Below are positions 1 through 12,251 of a stretch of 64,000 nt of DNA, in pieces. The translations under genes were made by a program, and so were the position numbers. Under the pieces are notes generated by a model. It searched no databases and was not told the DNA's origin. It saw only the letters and a program-made list of their open reading frames with translations. Source of the DNA: Halicephalobus mephisto (taxonomy: Eukaryota > Nematoda > Chromadorea > Rhabditida > Panagrolaimidae). The stretch covers positions 1-64,000 of the forward strand of contig SWDT01000025.1 of the NCBI GenBank assembly GCA_009193035.1. Direction: 5' to 3'. Every line of letters begins with the position of its first letter. Position 1 is the first letter of the stretch.

Positions 1-10
1 ATGTGAATAG

Positions 11-3000
11 TGTTCAAAACCACTAGAAATTTACAAAAAATTGATAGTAAAAAACGTAATAAAATTATTCTAGTTCTTAAACCCGGTAAACGACAAGCTC
101 CACCTCCACCGATAACTGAACCAAATCAACCAACCATGGATCCAGAAAATCCACCACCTGAACCCATTCCTCCCGAAGCAAAATCAGGACTTAACACAGT
201 GATAGATCCAATACCTCAACTAATCTTACCTCAAACACAACCTCAAGAACACACAGTAATTTTCCTGGGTGAAAGTGGAGTGGGTAAATCAACACTGATC
301 AGTGGTCTCGGTAACTATTTGAACTGGCCCACTTTCGAGGAGGCGAAGAAGAACCAAATGCAGATTTGCATCCCGGTGGAGTTCAAAGTACAGAGGAAAC
401 TTGAAGAGGGTAGATTCGACGAGACGACCGTGAGAGCTGGGGTAGTGGAAGACAACGAGAACTTCAACAGCATTGGACAGTCGGTCACTCAGAAACCCAA
501 AGTTCATGAATTCACTTTCCAGAACAACACAGTTAAAGTCATCGATACTCCTGGTCTCTCTGACACTAGAGGAGCTGAACAGGACAAGAAGAATCTCGAA
601 CTGATCAGAGAATGCATCCATGATCAAAAGGAGATCCATGCCATCTGCATCGTCCTCAAGTCGAATGAATCCAAACTCGGAAATCAGTTCGAACTGGCCA
701 TTCGGGACCTCCTCTCTCTCTTCCCTAAGTCGGCTCTCAAAAACGTATTCTTCTTCTTTACCTATGCGAGAGGAACCTACTTCGGGATCGGAGATATTCT
801 GAATCCCCTGAAGGAACTCCAACAGAAGTTCAGGGATTCTCATGGAGTCACTTTCGAATTCGAAGGAAGGAACATGTGTCCAGTGGACTCAGAGTCCTTC
901 AGATACCTGCTCTGTAAGGAACAGGGGATCAAATACAGCAGTAGTGAGGAGGAGAGATTTGAGTATTGCTGGAATGAGACGGCGAAACAAATGTGCGACT
1001 TTCTTAACTTCATCAAGACAGTCAAACCAATTGAAAAGAAAATTACTCTCGCTGTCCATCATTTAGTCACTACTGCTCTCAGGTTGGAGGAGTTCATAAG
1101 AACAAGTGACCAACTAACTCTCGAACAGAAAGACAGCCTTGTGAAAGAATCGAAAGTAATCATGTCTACAGCCAGAAAATACTCCATGGTTATTGAATAT
1201 CACAGGTTGACAACTGATGTGACAAATTGGAAAATTGAAGAATTTTGTGAATCCTGTGATCAATGTGAGAAAATAGTAAAAACCGTCGACGAAAAGCTTT
1301 CTGCAGACATATCTGAACATGTCAAGGAGACGGGTTATCTTCTACAATCACATAATGAAGCTGAAAAGGTCAATCATGAAGATAAACATGTGATTTCCCA
1401 AACTAAGGTTGAAGAAGTGGTCAACAACAGTAAGCAGGCTCCAATCGCGAATGCAGATCAACAGAATTCAGGTAAATACTTTTTGAGTAATTAGACATAA
1501 TAATGAGCATTTTTAGAAGAAGATATATCGTCGTTCGAAATTATCAACAATGATGAAAATAAAAAAGTATCAACAGAAACGAGTTCTACAGAAAATGACA
1601 CAATTGGTCAAATTTCCAAAGAAAATGGAACATCAGCTTCGTCTCTACCGATAACCACTAAATCACCACTCGTCGAAAAGCCAGAGATGTCACCACCTCT
1701 TGCGGAAGTAACACCAGAATGGGACAACATTATAACAGTGCATACAGCACGAGACGATTCCAGTTTTAATAGTTCCATCTCCTCAGCAGTTACAGAAGGA
1801 TGGAACAAGATCATCACAGAGTACACTGAACACGACACTATGCCATTCATAGAAGCTCCCCCATCGCCACCGCAAGAGTTCACAGTAATTTTCCTGGTGA
1901 AAGTGGTGTTGGAAAATCTACATTGATCAGCGGTCTCGGTAACTATTTGAACTGGCCCACCTTTGAGGAAGCAAAGAGAAACCAAATGCAAGTTTGCATT
2001 CCTTCAATTCAAAGTCCAACGAGGGAGATCGATAAGAGATCATAGAGACAATCGTAACAGCTGGAGATCCTGAAGACAACGAGAACTTCAACGACATTGG
2101 ACAGTCGGTCACTCAGAAACCCAAAGTTCATGAATTCACTTTCCAAACAACACAGTCAAAGTCATCGATACTCCCGGTCTCTCCGACTCCAGAGGAGCTG
2201 ACAGGATAAGGAAAATCTCAGACTAATCAGGGAATGTATTCACAACAAAAGGAGATCCACGCCATCTGCATTGTTCTCAAGTCTAACGACGCGAGACTGA
2301 GACCGGAGTTTGAGTTGGCCCTCCGAGACCTCCTCTCTCTCTTCCCCAAACCAGCTCTCAAAAATGTCTTCTTCTTCTTCACCTACGCGAGTGGAACCTT
2401 CTTCGGATCGGAGATTCAACCCGGACCAGTCAAAGAGATGCAGAAGAAGATCCAGGACTCCCATGAGGCTACCTATTCCTTCGAGGGGGAGAACACCTGT
2501 GCCGTCGACTCAGAATCCTTCAAATTCCTACTCTGCAAAGAACGTGGAGTGAAGTACAGCAATCGTCCAGAAGAGGATTTCGACTTTTGTTGGAATGAGA
2601 GTGCTGCTCAAGTCAAAGATTTCCTTACCTTCATCAAGACAGTCAAACCGATTGAAAAGAAAATTACTCTCGCTGTCCATCATTTGGCTACCACTGCTCT
2701 CAGTTTGGAGGAGTTCATAAGAACAACTGACCAACTAACTCAAAGAAAGAGAGACCACCTTGTAAATGAATCAAAAATCATTTTGAATGTAGCTAGAAAA
2801 TGGTCCATGGTTACTGAATATCACAGGTTGATAACTAACTTGGAACACTGGAGCGTTGATGAATTTAAGGAGTCTTGTAAGAAGTGTGAAAAATTCTTGA
2901 AAAATGTGAACACAAATTTCACCAAAGAAACATTCAAACGTCTTAAAAAGGAAAATAATCTCTTGATGGTGAAGAATGCAACGCAGATAACGACGTTACC

Positions 3001-4192
3001 GAATTTAGTTGTCGTATCTCCATCAGTATCATCAGCGCCATCTCTACCAAAATCCAAACCATTCACGATCATCTTTCTAGGAGAATCAGGAGTGGGTAAA
3101 TCGACACTGATCAGCGGTCTCGGTAACTATTTGAATTGGCCCACTTTCGAGGAGGCGAAGAAGAATAAAATGCAAGTGTGTATACCATTGCAATTCAAAG
3201 TTCAACGGAGGGGAGTCGATAAGAAGATCATAGAGACAATCGTAACAGCTGGAGATCCTGAAGACAACGAGAACTTCAACGACATTGGACAGTCGGTCAC
3301 TCAGAAACCCAAAGTTCATGAATTCACCTTTCAAAACAACACAGTCAAAGTCATCGATACTCCTGGTCTCTCAGACACTAGAGGAGCTGAACAGGATAAG
3401 GAAAATCTCAGATTAATCAGGGAATGTATTCACAACCAAAAGGAGATCCACGCCATCTGCATCGTCCTCAAGTCCAACGACGCGAGACTGAGACCGGAGT
3501 TTGAGTTGGCCCTCCGAGACCTCCTCTCTCTCTTCCCCAAACCAGCTCTCAAAAATGTCTTCTTCTTCTTCACCTACGCCAGTGGAACCTTCTTCGGGAT
3601 CGGGGATTCAACCGGACCAGTCAAAGAGATGCAGAAGAAGATCCAGGACTCTCATGAGGCTACCTATTCCTTCAAGGGGGAGAACACTTGTGCTGTCGAT
3701 TCAGAATCCTTCAAATTCCTACTCTGCAAAGAACGTGGAGTGAAGTACAGCAACCGTCCAGAAGAGGATTTCGACTTTTGTTGGAATGAGAGTGCTGCTC
3801 AAGTCAAAGATTTCCTTACCTTCATCAAGACAGTCAAACCGATTGAAAAGAAAACTACTCTCGCTGTCCATCATTTGGTCAGTACTGCTCTCAGTTTGGA
3901 AGAGTTCATAAGAACAAATGACCAGTTATCAGTCCAAGTACGGGATGAACTGAAGAAAGAAGTGAATGTGATATTCTCTGCAGCCAAGGAATGTTCCATG
4001 GTTACTGAGTATCACAGACTATTGACGAATGTGGAATGTGAAAATGAGAAGAAATTGCATGATGCTATTTTATCATTGGGCAATATCATTGAGAGAGAAA
4101 AGTTGAATATATCGTTTGACATTTCTAAATGGGAAAAAAATTTGCCGGAATGGTCGAAGATTGAAGCTGACAAAATTAATATTCATTTTTAA
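11..4192 (+). CDS. Gene A: large AIG1/septin-like GTPase with three tandem G modules, 5' truncated
   Basis: Two exons are visible: up to 1471 and 1517-4192, joined by a 45-bp intron (GTAAAT...TTTTAG) that splits a glycine/glutamate codon. The first exon starts at or before the window edge; no ATG is seen, so the 5' end is missing. Three G modules follow each other, each with a P-loop GESGVGKS (about 268, 1893 and 3082), a switch-II DTPGLSD motif and a VDSESF motif, then an alpha-helical tail. Low-complexity linkers (proline-rich at about 100-250, Ser/Thr-rich at 1520-1860) separate modules 1 and 2. No canonical (N/T)KxD G4 motif is present: the spot reads FTYARGTYFG or FTYASGTFFG. Module 2 is broken by several small indels between about 1890 and 2430, after which the frame is open again to the stop. 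Family membership is clear; the role (possibly immune, like GIMAP or GBP proteins) is inference. Confidence 0.8.
1880..2430 (+). other. Cluster of single-base indels in module 2 of gene A
   Basis: Compared with the sister modules in this window, the P-loop has lost one G of a GGG run near 1893 (cctggtgaaag instead of cctgggtgaaag). Two bases are missing near 2003 (attccttcaattc versus attcctcttcaattc), more near 2025-2040, one A near 2147 and one near 2202. A G deletion at about 2405 is followed by a compensating C insertion at about 2420. The sequence before and after is intact and open. Most changes are losses within short homopolymers, which is what uncorrected long-read consensus looks like; real decay of the module is the alternative. 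Confidence 0.75.
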
Positions 4193-4422
4193 GTGTGATT
4201 AGAAAATGTTTAGTAAGTAATATATTAAAAATATTCGATTCTTGTTGAAAGCAAGTGTTTTGTGCATTTGAATATTTTTTTGCGATTTCTAATACTAAGT
4301 TTTAATGATGAAATGTCTCATTTTAGGTGTGTTCCTCTATTTATCACGTTGTATTTTATCAAATACCAGCACTGTTGTTGTTTTTTAATTGTTAAATTGG
4401 TTTTTAGTTTTCAACATTAACC
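4193..4422 (+). promoter_or_regulatory. Spacer between genes A and B with a likely trans-splice acceptor
   Basis: This 230-bp AT-rich spacer ends with ggtttttag followed by ttttcaacattaacc and the start codon of gene B. The acceptor-like TTTTTAG 16 bases upstream of the ATG fits a spliced-leader addition site. No other feature is seen. Confidence 0.45.
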
Positions 4423-6174
4423 ATGTCTGCCCGATCAAGTTCTACCCAGAAAGAATTCACTATCTTGATTCTGGGTATGACGGGAGTCGGGAAATCGACA
4501 TTCATCAATAGCATTGCCAACTATCTGTCGTTCGAAACGTTAGAAGAAGCCATTAAAGAAACTCCTCATTGTATCATTCCGACCAGATTCACACATACGA
4601 TCAGAAATTTCGGCGGGAAGAGGTATACAGAATTGAATATTGAAATGAATGGTCAAAATGCTCTGGATTCCCATAATGAAGATCCTAACAATGGTAAATC
4701 CTCCACTCAAGCTCCAAGATCTTACTCCTTTATTCAAAGCAACATTAAAATCAACGTCATCGACGTCCCCGGGATTGGAGACACCAGTGGATATTTGGTT
4801 GACGAGAGAAACAAAAGAGCTATTATGGAGAAAATTGCGAAATTCCCTGAAATCCATTCTGTCTGGATCATGATGAAAGCTACAGAAACCCGGTCTACTA
4901 TCGAATTTCTCTACTCATTGAATGATGTTTTTTCAGTTATTCCTAGAAATGCAGTCGAAAACATCTCCTTCATCATCACCAACAGTAAAGCCTCGGACTT
5001 TACTCCGGGACATACACTTGACCCATTGAAGATCTTTGTAGAGGACCTGAATACTAACCATAATATGAACATCAATATCGACGACACGACTTTCTGTGTC
5101 GATAGTGAATCCTTCAGATTCCAAGTCGCCTACTATTGCAACGACACTTTCAAGCTTTATGTAGACACCGTTTTACCTCCTCAGACCAGAGAGCAGCACT
5201 ACGAGCGTTGTTGGACCGAATCTCGCGAATCGACCATGAGTCTTCTGGGAAAAACGTTGGGAGCAAGAGCCAAATCAACAAAGTCATTCTTGGCAATCAA
5301 CGAAGCTAGAATTCTGATTCCATGTTTCTTGAATGCCGCTGCTATGGTTCTCCATTTGATTGAGAAAAATAAATCTACTAAATTCAAAACAGAGCTAAAG
5401 AATAGTCTGATGAGAGGAACTGACATCCAAAATGACATCAATGTCAACAAAGGAAAATTGCCACAAACAGTTTGCACCAGTAAAAAATGCATCAAATGGA
5501 AGACTAAGCCCGATGGAAGCAAAATTTTTGAATTCACTCAAGTCTGTCATAATAATTGCCATTTGACAAACGTCATCTACGGCAAAACACCTCAAGACGC
5601 TCTCATTGACTGCCAAGCATTCAATATTTATAACAATTGTATCGAGTGCGGTTGCAATTATGCCTTCCACACTCATATTCATTATAACTTCCAGAATATC
5701 GTCAGAACTATATCCATTAAACCCAAAACAGCTGCTGAAAGCGAGGCTTACATAAAAAAATTCTTTGAGCAACTAGAAGCACTGCGGGCAGGTATTTTGA
5801 ACGCCTTTACGATCGCCTATCGGTACCTACATCAGAATGCAATCCTGACCTACAACACTACGTTGATTGACCGGCTGAACATGGAAATCAGAGTTCAGGA
5901 AAGTAATGACGAAAAAGATTCCGAAGTCATCAACAATTTGAAGAAAATCGTGAACGAACACGAGAAACTAATTCAAACCTTAGATAGTATCAAGAATATA
6001 GCACTAAAAGAACCAGTAACGTATGCAGAGTTCCAAAGCGCCATCAACCAAGTCTTTAATATGCCGCCGTTCGGAACAAAAATTAAGGAAATCTACGACT
6101 CGGAACGCGATTCAGCTAGTCAATACAGTATCGATTTCAAGCCTCTTCTTGTTAAGCATCTTCCAACTGTTTAA
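4423..6174 (+). CDS. Gene B: single-module P-loop GTPase with Cys/His-rich tail
   Basis: An uninterrupted 583-residue frame. The G domain is N-terminal: P-loop GMTGVGKS near residues 18-25, switch-II DVPGIGDT near 110, and NSKASD, which is close to a G4 motif, near 187. The VDSESF motif follows, then a helical region. Residues of about 350-425 hold a cysteine/histidine-rich block (VCTSKKC, CHNNCHL, CIECGC, HTHIHY) with the spacing of a zinc site; I know this G-domain plus CHxxC tail architecture from uncharacterised GTPases of animals and fungi. The C-terminus is helical, probably partly coiled-coil. It is the paralogue of gene F (21506). It lies 230 bp after gene A and about 155 bp before gene C, so co-transcription with C is possible. 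The start is the first ATG after a TTTTTAG acceptor. Biological role unknown. Confidence 0.85.
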   Translation: MSARSSSTQKEFTILILGMTGVGKSTFINSIANYLSFETLEEAIKETPHCIIPTRFTHTIRNFGGKRYTELNIEMNGQNALDSHNEDPNNGKSSTQAPRSYSFIQSNIKINVIDVPGIGDTSGYLVDERNKRAIMEKIAKFPEIHSVWIMMKATETRSTIEFLYSLNDVFSVIPRNAVENISFIITNSKASDFTPGHTLDPLKIFVEDLNTNHNMNINIDDTTFCVDSESFRFQVAYYCNDTFKLYVDTVLPPQTREQHYERCWTESRESTMSLLGKTLGARAKSTKSFLAINEARILIPCFLNAAAMVLHLIEKNKSTKFKTELKNSLMRGTDIQNDINVNKGKLPQTVCTSKKCIKWKTKPDGSKIFEFTQVCHNNCHLTNVIYGKTPQDALIDCQAFNIYNNCIECGCNYAFHTHIHYNFQNIVRTISIKPKTAAESEAYIKKFFEQLEALRAGILNAFTIAYRYLHQNAILTYNTTLIDRLNMEIRVQESNDEKDSEVINNLKKIVNEHEKLIQTLDSIKNIALKEPVTYAEFQSAINQVFNMPPFGTKIKEIYDSERDSASQYSIDFKPLLVKHLPTV

Positions 6175-6328
6175 ATTTACTCATTGTTATTTTTTCTGAG
6201 TCTCGGGTTAAAGTTTTAAACATACTGGTTTCAAAGAAATGTCTGTTAAAAACAGTTTGATATTTTCTGGACAATTTAAAGGTTTTTGAATATAATGATT
6301 TAGTTTTAGACCTGTTAGAAGATTTACC

Positions 6329-6491
6329 ATGACGTATGAATACCTTTACGGAAGAAATTCAGAAGATCAGCTTTACAAAAGTGATCAAATTAATCCAACC
6401 AAAACTACATTAAAATAAATAATAAATTAATCAATGACGTAGACAAACGAAGAATCTGGAGACGATTTTTCATGTTTCACCATTGACAAGT
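6329..6491 (+). other. Broken or misassembled first exon of gene C
   Basis: ATG at 6329 opens a frame reading MTYEYLYGRNSEDQLYKSD, which resembles the YFFYGRDPKARLCKSD segment of gene G exon 1, but it stops at 6416-6418. A second frame, open from just after a TGA near 6436, reads ETIFHVSPLTS up to a good donor at 6492 and resembles the end of gene G exon 1. The two halves are in different frames with stops between, so exon 1 is either decayed, carries an indel, or the true start lies elsewhere. Confidence 0.5.
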
Positions 6492-9400
6492 GTAAGTTCA
6501 ATTTAAAATGACATAATTAATTGATTAAATAAGCTAATTACATTAATTTCAGACAAACTTAGCGATTTCTGATCAAGTTGAATTCTTTAATGTATATAAA
6601 TTCGTTATGGTAAATGACATGACTGTATTAGAAATTGAGATTTCTAAATGGCAACAAGAAATTTTTACAGTTAAAAAGGACAGAGAAAAGGTGCCGAAAA
6701 ATCTTTATAGTGGACATCACATATTTGTCAAAATCGACAAAAAGGAAAAGGAGGTTGTTTGTAAGATTTTTAACTTTTCATAGTTTAGAGATATTTCAGA
6801 TGTACGAATATATTAAAACTGGAACATTAAAAGAAAAAAACAGAAAGAAACTCGACCCATCATCGGTTACTTGTGAATGGATGGAAAATTATGGGAAACC
6901 ACAAATGGACTCAGTAGAAAATTTTCTAAAAAGAATTGAACATTTAACTAAATCAAAAAGTGATGATGTAGGAATACCGTACAAAATTCTATTCTCCAAA
7001 AATCAAGCACCTGTTGATGAGAGATTTACAAAACTGTTATTAGAATCAAGGAGATATTGTACTGCTGTACAAAATCAACCAATTCAACCATCAAAATTGA
7101 AAGATCAGACTTTCACAGATGCATTTACAAAACTCAAAGAAACCATAGAAAAAAGACATAAAAACCAAGATTCTGAACAGAAATTGGCCACAGAATTCTT
7201 TAATTTAGTCAAAAATGGTTGGGAATTTTTGATGAAAAGGGAAAAGCAGATATTTGATTTCAAGGACTGTGCCAGCATTGTGACTAAGATGCAAAAAAGA
7301 GATTATTCGTTTCTAAAAGAAAGTGCTTATGAAATCAACGAAATAGATCCACCCAAGACAAAAGGGGATGAACCTTCAAGTGACGAAATATCAATAAACG
7401 AGTCATTCGAATTGATTGATCCTTTGATTTGTCCCAAATGTGGGAACCAAGTTAATTGTGTAATTTGTAACCCAAATATTGAACTATCAAATGAAAACTC
7501 AGATTTACCGCGAAATAGCAACTTCGAAAACATGAAGATTGGAGAAAAACCATCGGAACAATCTAGCTCAACTATGGAAAATTCTACACCTTCAAAGAAA
7601 GAAGAAGGAAAGCAAGATGAAGACCAAGTCAAACTCCATTCGAAAGATAAGTCTAATGAGGATTTAAATGAAAAAGATAGAGGAAACCAGACGAGTGAGG
7701 TGTTTTCTCAACAACGAAGAGAACCTACAGATGAACTTTACAAAAATAATTCTAACATGCAAACAACCAGTTCTCAGGAGCCACCGACTCCCCCGTGTTC
7801 ATTAAGTTGTCAACCAGGGCAGAAAGATAACCAACTGGATTCTCAGCCACATAATGAGGAAAAAAGTGAAATTCCTCCAACAAAATTCGATAATTCAGAG
7901 TACACACAACAAAATAATGAAGAATCAAATAACGACAATATGAATCCTAATGATGGCATTCATACATATGAAGAAAGATTCGTTTCAGATAATAATACTA
8001 CTCATAATCAACATGATGAAAACAACGATCTAACAGAAAAAACGAATATCATTTTAGCTGATTCTAATCAAGTTCAACAAGAATCTTCAGAGGAACAGGT
8101 AAATAATGGAAATAATGACGACAAACAACCTCCAGTTCAAAATAACACATTGGTAAAAATTAATTACAACGATCTAGAAAGAGAATTCTATGTGAATGAT
8201 GTCTCTCCAAGTAGAATAAAGCTCGCTTTCGAAATTAAATCAGGCGAGATAGACCTTTCTTTCGAAGAAATTATTTACAAAGAGAAAAATGAAACCGAAT
8301 TTGAACCTCCATTACTTCCTGGAGCATATAGATTGACAGTTCAAGGTCCAAAAGAATTCACAGTAATTTTCCTGGGTGAAAGTGGAGTTGGAAAATCGAC
8401 ACTGATCAGCGGTCTCGGTAACTATCTGAACTGGCCCACTTTCGAGGAGGCGAAGAAGAACCAAATGCAGATTTGCATCCCGGTGGAGTTCAAAGTACAG
8501 AGGAAACTTGAAGAGGGTGGATTCGACGAGACAACCGTGAGAGCTGGAGACTTTGAAGACAACGAGAACTTTAATGACGTTGGACAGTCGGTCACTCAGA
8601 AGCCAAAAATTCATCAATTCACTTTTCAAGGAAACACAGTCAAAGTCATCGACACTCCCGGTCTCTCCGACTCCAGAGGAGCTGAGCAGGACAAGAAGAA
8701 TCTCGAACTGATCAGAGAGTGCATTCACAACCAGAAGGAGATCCACGCCATCTGCATCGTCCTCAAGTCGAACGACGCGAGACTGAGACCGGAGTTTGAG
8801 TTGGCCCTCCGAGACCTCCTCTCTCTCTTCCCCAAACCGGCTCTCAAAAACGTCTTCTTCTTCTTCACCTACGCAAGTGGAACCTTCTTCGGGATCGGAG
8901 ATTCAACCGGACCAGTCAAAGAGATGCAGAAGAAGATCCAGGATTCTCATGAGGAAACATATTCCTTCGAGGGGGAGAACACTTGTGCCGTCGACTCAGA
9001 ATCCTTCAAATTCCTACTCTGCAAAGAACGTGGAGTGAAGTACAGCAACCGTCCAGAAGAGGATTTCGACTTTTGTTGGAATGAGAGCGCTGCTCAAGTC
9101 AAAGATTTCCTTACCTTCATCAAGACAGTCAAACCGATTGAAAAGAAAATTACTCTCGCTGTCCATCATTTGGTTACCACTGCTCTCAGTTTGGAAGAGT
9201 TCATAAGAAATAGTGATCAACTAACTCCAAAAAAGAGAGACAACCTTGTGAAAGAGTCAAAAATCATTTTGAATGTAGCTAGGAAATGGTCCATGGTTAC
9301 TGAATATCACAGATTAAAGAGAGATTTGGAACACTGGAACGTTGATAAGTTTCCTAACTCTTGTGAGAAGTGTGAACAACTCATAAACAGTGTGGACAAA

Positions 9401-10909
9401 AAGGTTTCTGAAGAGTTATTTACACATGTCAAAAAAGCATGGGATTTATTAACATTAAAAAGTGCAGTAGGGAATGTTGACCTCAGCGAAGAAGAACATG
9501 AGAATTGGTCATCTAAAATTGAGAAGGAACACACTGATAAAGTTCAGGTTTCGATTTGCATGATGAATAAACAGCATTCAGGTAAATCGATTTGTAGTAA
9601 TTATTGGAAGTGATGAGAATTTGTAGGCACAGATATAACTTCCGCTGACAACGTGATTAATGTTGACGGTAATCACATGTTGACAAACACTAATAACATT
9701 AAACATGATAGTGCTCTTCCTGTTGCCAAAGAAGACAACAACGTAGCTAGAGTGATATCAAATTCAACAGTATCAAGTGTGAAAAGTGACCTATCTCCAC
9801 CTGAATCGAAAATTCAAGAATACACAATCATTTTTCTTGGAGAATCAGGAGTGGGCAAATCAACATTGATCAGTGGTCTCGGTAACTATTTAAATTGGCC
9901 CACTTTCGAGGAAGCAAAGAAGAACCAAATGCAGGTCTGTATTCCTCTTCAATTCAAAGTTCAGAAAACAGAAGAAGACAACAAAATTATAGAGACAATC
10001 GTAACAGCTGGGAATTCAGAGGAAAACGAGAACTTTAATGACGTTGGGCAGTCGGTTACCCAGAAACCTAAAGTCCATGAATTCACCTTTCAAAGCAATA
10101 AAATCAAAGTCATCGATACTCCTGGTCTCTCTGAATATGGAAATAGCGACTTGGATAAGGAGAAACTAAACCTCATTAGAAGTTGTGTCCACGAACAAGA
10201 AAACATCCACGCCATATGTATTGCGCTCAAGTCAGATGGATCAACTTTGAACAACCATTGCATTGTCACTCTCAGATGGCTTCTCTCCATCTTCCCTAAA
10301 ATAGCTCTGAGCAATGTCTTCTTCTTTTTCACTCATGCTGACAGAACCCGATTGGATAATGAAGTCACATTGAAACTACTAAAAGAAACTCAGCAAAAGT
10401 TGGAAGATATTTACAAAGGAACTTTTAAAATTGAACAAAAAAATATTTATTCAGTAGAATTGGAATCCTTTAAATACCTCTTGTCTGAAAATCAAGGAAT
10501 CAAATACAGTAATTTTGAAGAAAATGTCTTTGCGTTTTCTTGGGAAGAAACTTCATTCCAACTTGGAGAGTTTTTCAAAGTCGTCAAATCTATGAAACCG
10601 ATCAATAAAGAAGTGATCATCAATGTACACAAACTGACGGCCTCAGATTCACAGCTCCGTATTCAGGGATCGATTAAAACAGAAGATGAAACGATAATCT
10701 CTAAAGGAATGGACAAACTTCAATTCATGATCATGAAGCATTCTCTCGTGACTCCCCGATACTCCCCTATGTCTGAAGATGTTAAGATGGAAGAACTTTT
10801 CACTGATCTGGATGAAATGACCCCAGTAATCAAAAAATACAGACCAGGAGTTCTCGACACAATCCTTGAGATAAAGAAAGTTGTCTATTATTTCGAAAAT
10901 TTACAATAA
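6329..10909 (+). CDS. Gene C: large GTPase, N-terminal domain, zinc knuckle, beta domain and two G modules
   Basis: Most of the protein lies in two exons, 6800-9581 and 9627-10909, joined by a 45-bp intron at the same place as in gene A. Upstream, 6553-6753 encodes a segment homologous to exon 2 of genes D, E and G (ends in GHHIFVKI). The putative first exon (6329-6491) is discontinuous. After the N-terminal domain comes a CxxC-x5-CxxC knuckle (CPKCGNQVNCVIC, about 7430-7470), a long Asn/Ser/Glu-rich linker, and a beta-rich domain ending PGAYRLTV at 8340. Then come G module 1 (P-loop near 8374) and G module 2 (P-loop near 9838). Both G modules have DTPGLS and lack a standard G4. Module 2 is the most diverged of the large-type modules and may be older. 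Expression possibly shared with gene B just upstream. Confidence 0.75.
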
Positions 10910-12251
10910 ACCATTTTTTTCACTTTACCGTAATAAAGGATGAAGAAATTTTAAAAATGAATTAAATCAGAATGATCCACTTTTCTTTTTGTAAAAAAAT
11001 TTTTTGGGGGGTATTTTCCATTTTCTGTTGACAGTCCATTTTTTGTTTTTTTCCTCTAGGATACCATTCCGATCAAGGCTGCACTTAAATCTCTGCTAAC
11101 CACGGTTTAATCATTTTAAGAACCGTTTTCTTTGATTTCGAATATTTCCATATATCGGAAACTATGATGTTCTATGAAAGATCACTTCTTTAGTACTAAT
11201 ATTCACAATTTGTAAATACCAGAAATACTCCAGATAATCAACTTCCCGAAGCACTTCGGTCCTTGCCATGACGGGAATTTGGTAATTATGCCTTGATCCA
11301 TTAGAAGTTTCTGCCAGAAAGGAGATCCTAGATACTTGAGGGCATTCAAAAGGTGAATACAGAATATTTCAAGAAAATTTTATTTTACTTTTATTCTTAG
11401 AACCGTATTCACAAAAGATAAAGTTTATCCATCCGTCAACATACGTAGAACAATAAATACAGTATACTCAGTTAATGTTTTCAAATAAGCAATAGTTCTT
11501 GAATCAATTTCGCTTTTTTTTCATCTCAGATGTACATGAAAAAAATGAAACATGTTGAAAAAAATAAAACAGTAGAAACGGAAAATTTTAAAAATAAGAG
11601 AATTTTCAGATCAACAGAATTTTGCTGGAAAAACAAATTTACCTTAATTCGTATTCAAAAAATTCATATATGCCGAAAATCAAAGAAGATCTGAACTCAT
11701 TACTGTCTGTTAACTTATGAATTATTTATTTTTGAGTTCAAATTTCTTCAATTAAATTTTTAATTTCGATTTGATTTTCCTAGAAGAATATCGGTCATTT
11801 TAAAATTTTCAGATATCATTATTGTTGATTTTTACAACGATATTTTCGAAATTTTAAAGTGATAGAAGACCATTAAAAAATAAAAAACAACTATTTTAGC
11901 ACTTTTTGTTACATAATGAACTCTTCCGTTTTTCAATGAACATTTCGATGTTCAAAATCAGATTGTCAACTTCTTCAAAAAGATTAAATTCCAGTTTTAT
12001 TGAAAGTAAAAAATTATTAATTCACGTCAATAGAAAATACAAACCAGAAAATTCATCAATTGTTGGTCAAGAATGAATTTCACGATTTTAATCATAACAT
12101 TAGTTACTCAGTCAAAAAAATTATCAAATAACTTCTTTTATTTAGGAATAATTATATAATTTATATTCATTAATTGATCAACAAATTAAATTTCTATAGA
12201 AAATTCTTTATCACCTAATTTCGTTTTTGCAAAAAAACCTTTTTTATTCAT
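10910..12251. other. Convergent intergenic region between genes C and D
   Basis: About 1.34 kb of AT-rich sequence between the stop codons of C (plus) and D (minus). I see no open frame, RNA gene or clear tandem repeat. Confidence 0.6.

Noticed and set aside
289..843. Long minus-strand frame opposite gene A module 1, with relatives opposite every other G module
   Set aside because: It is the mirror of the conserved G module in all genes, starts and stops arbitrarily, and carries no independent motif.
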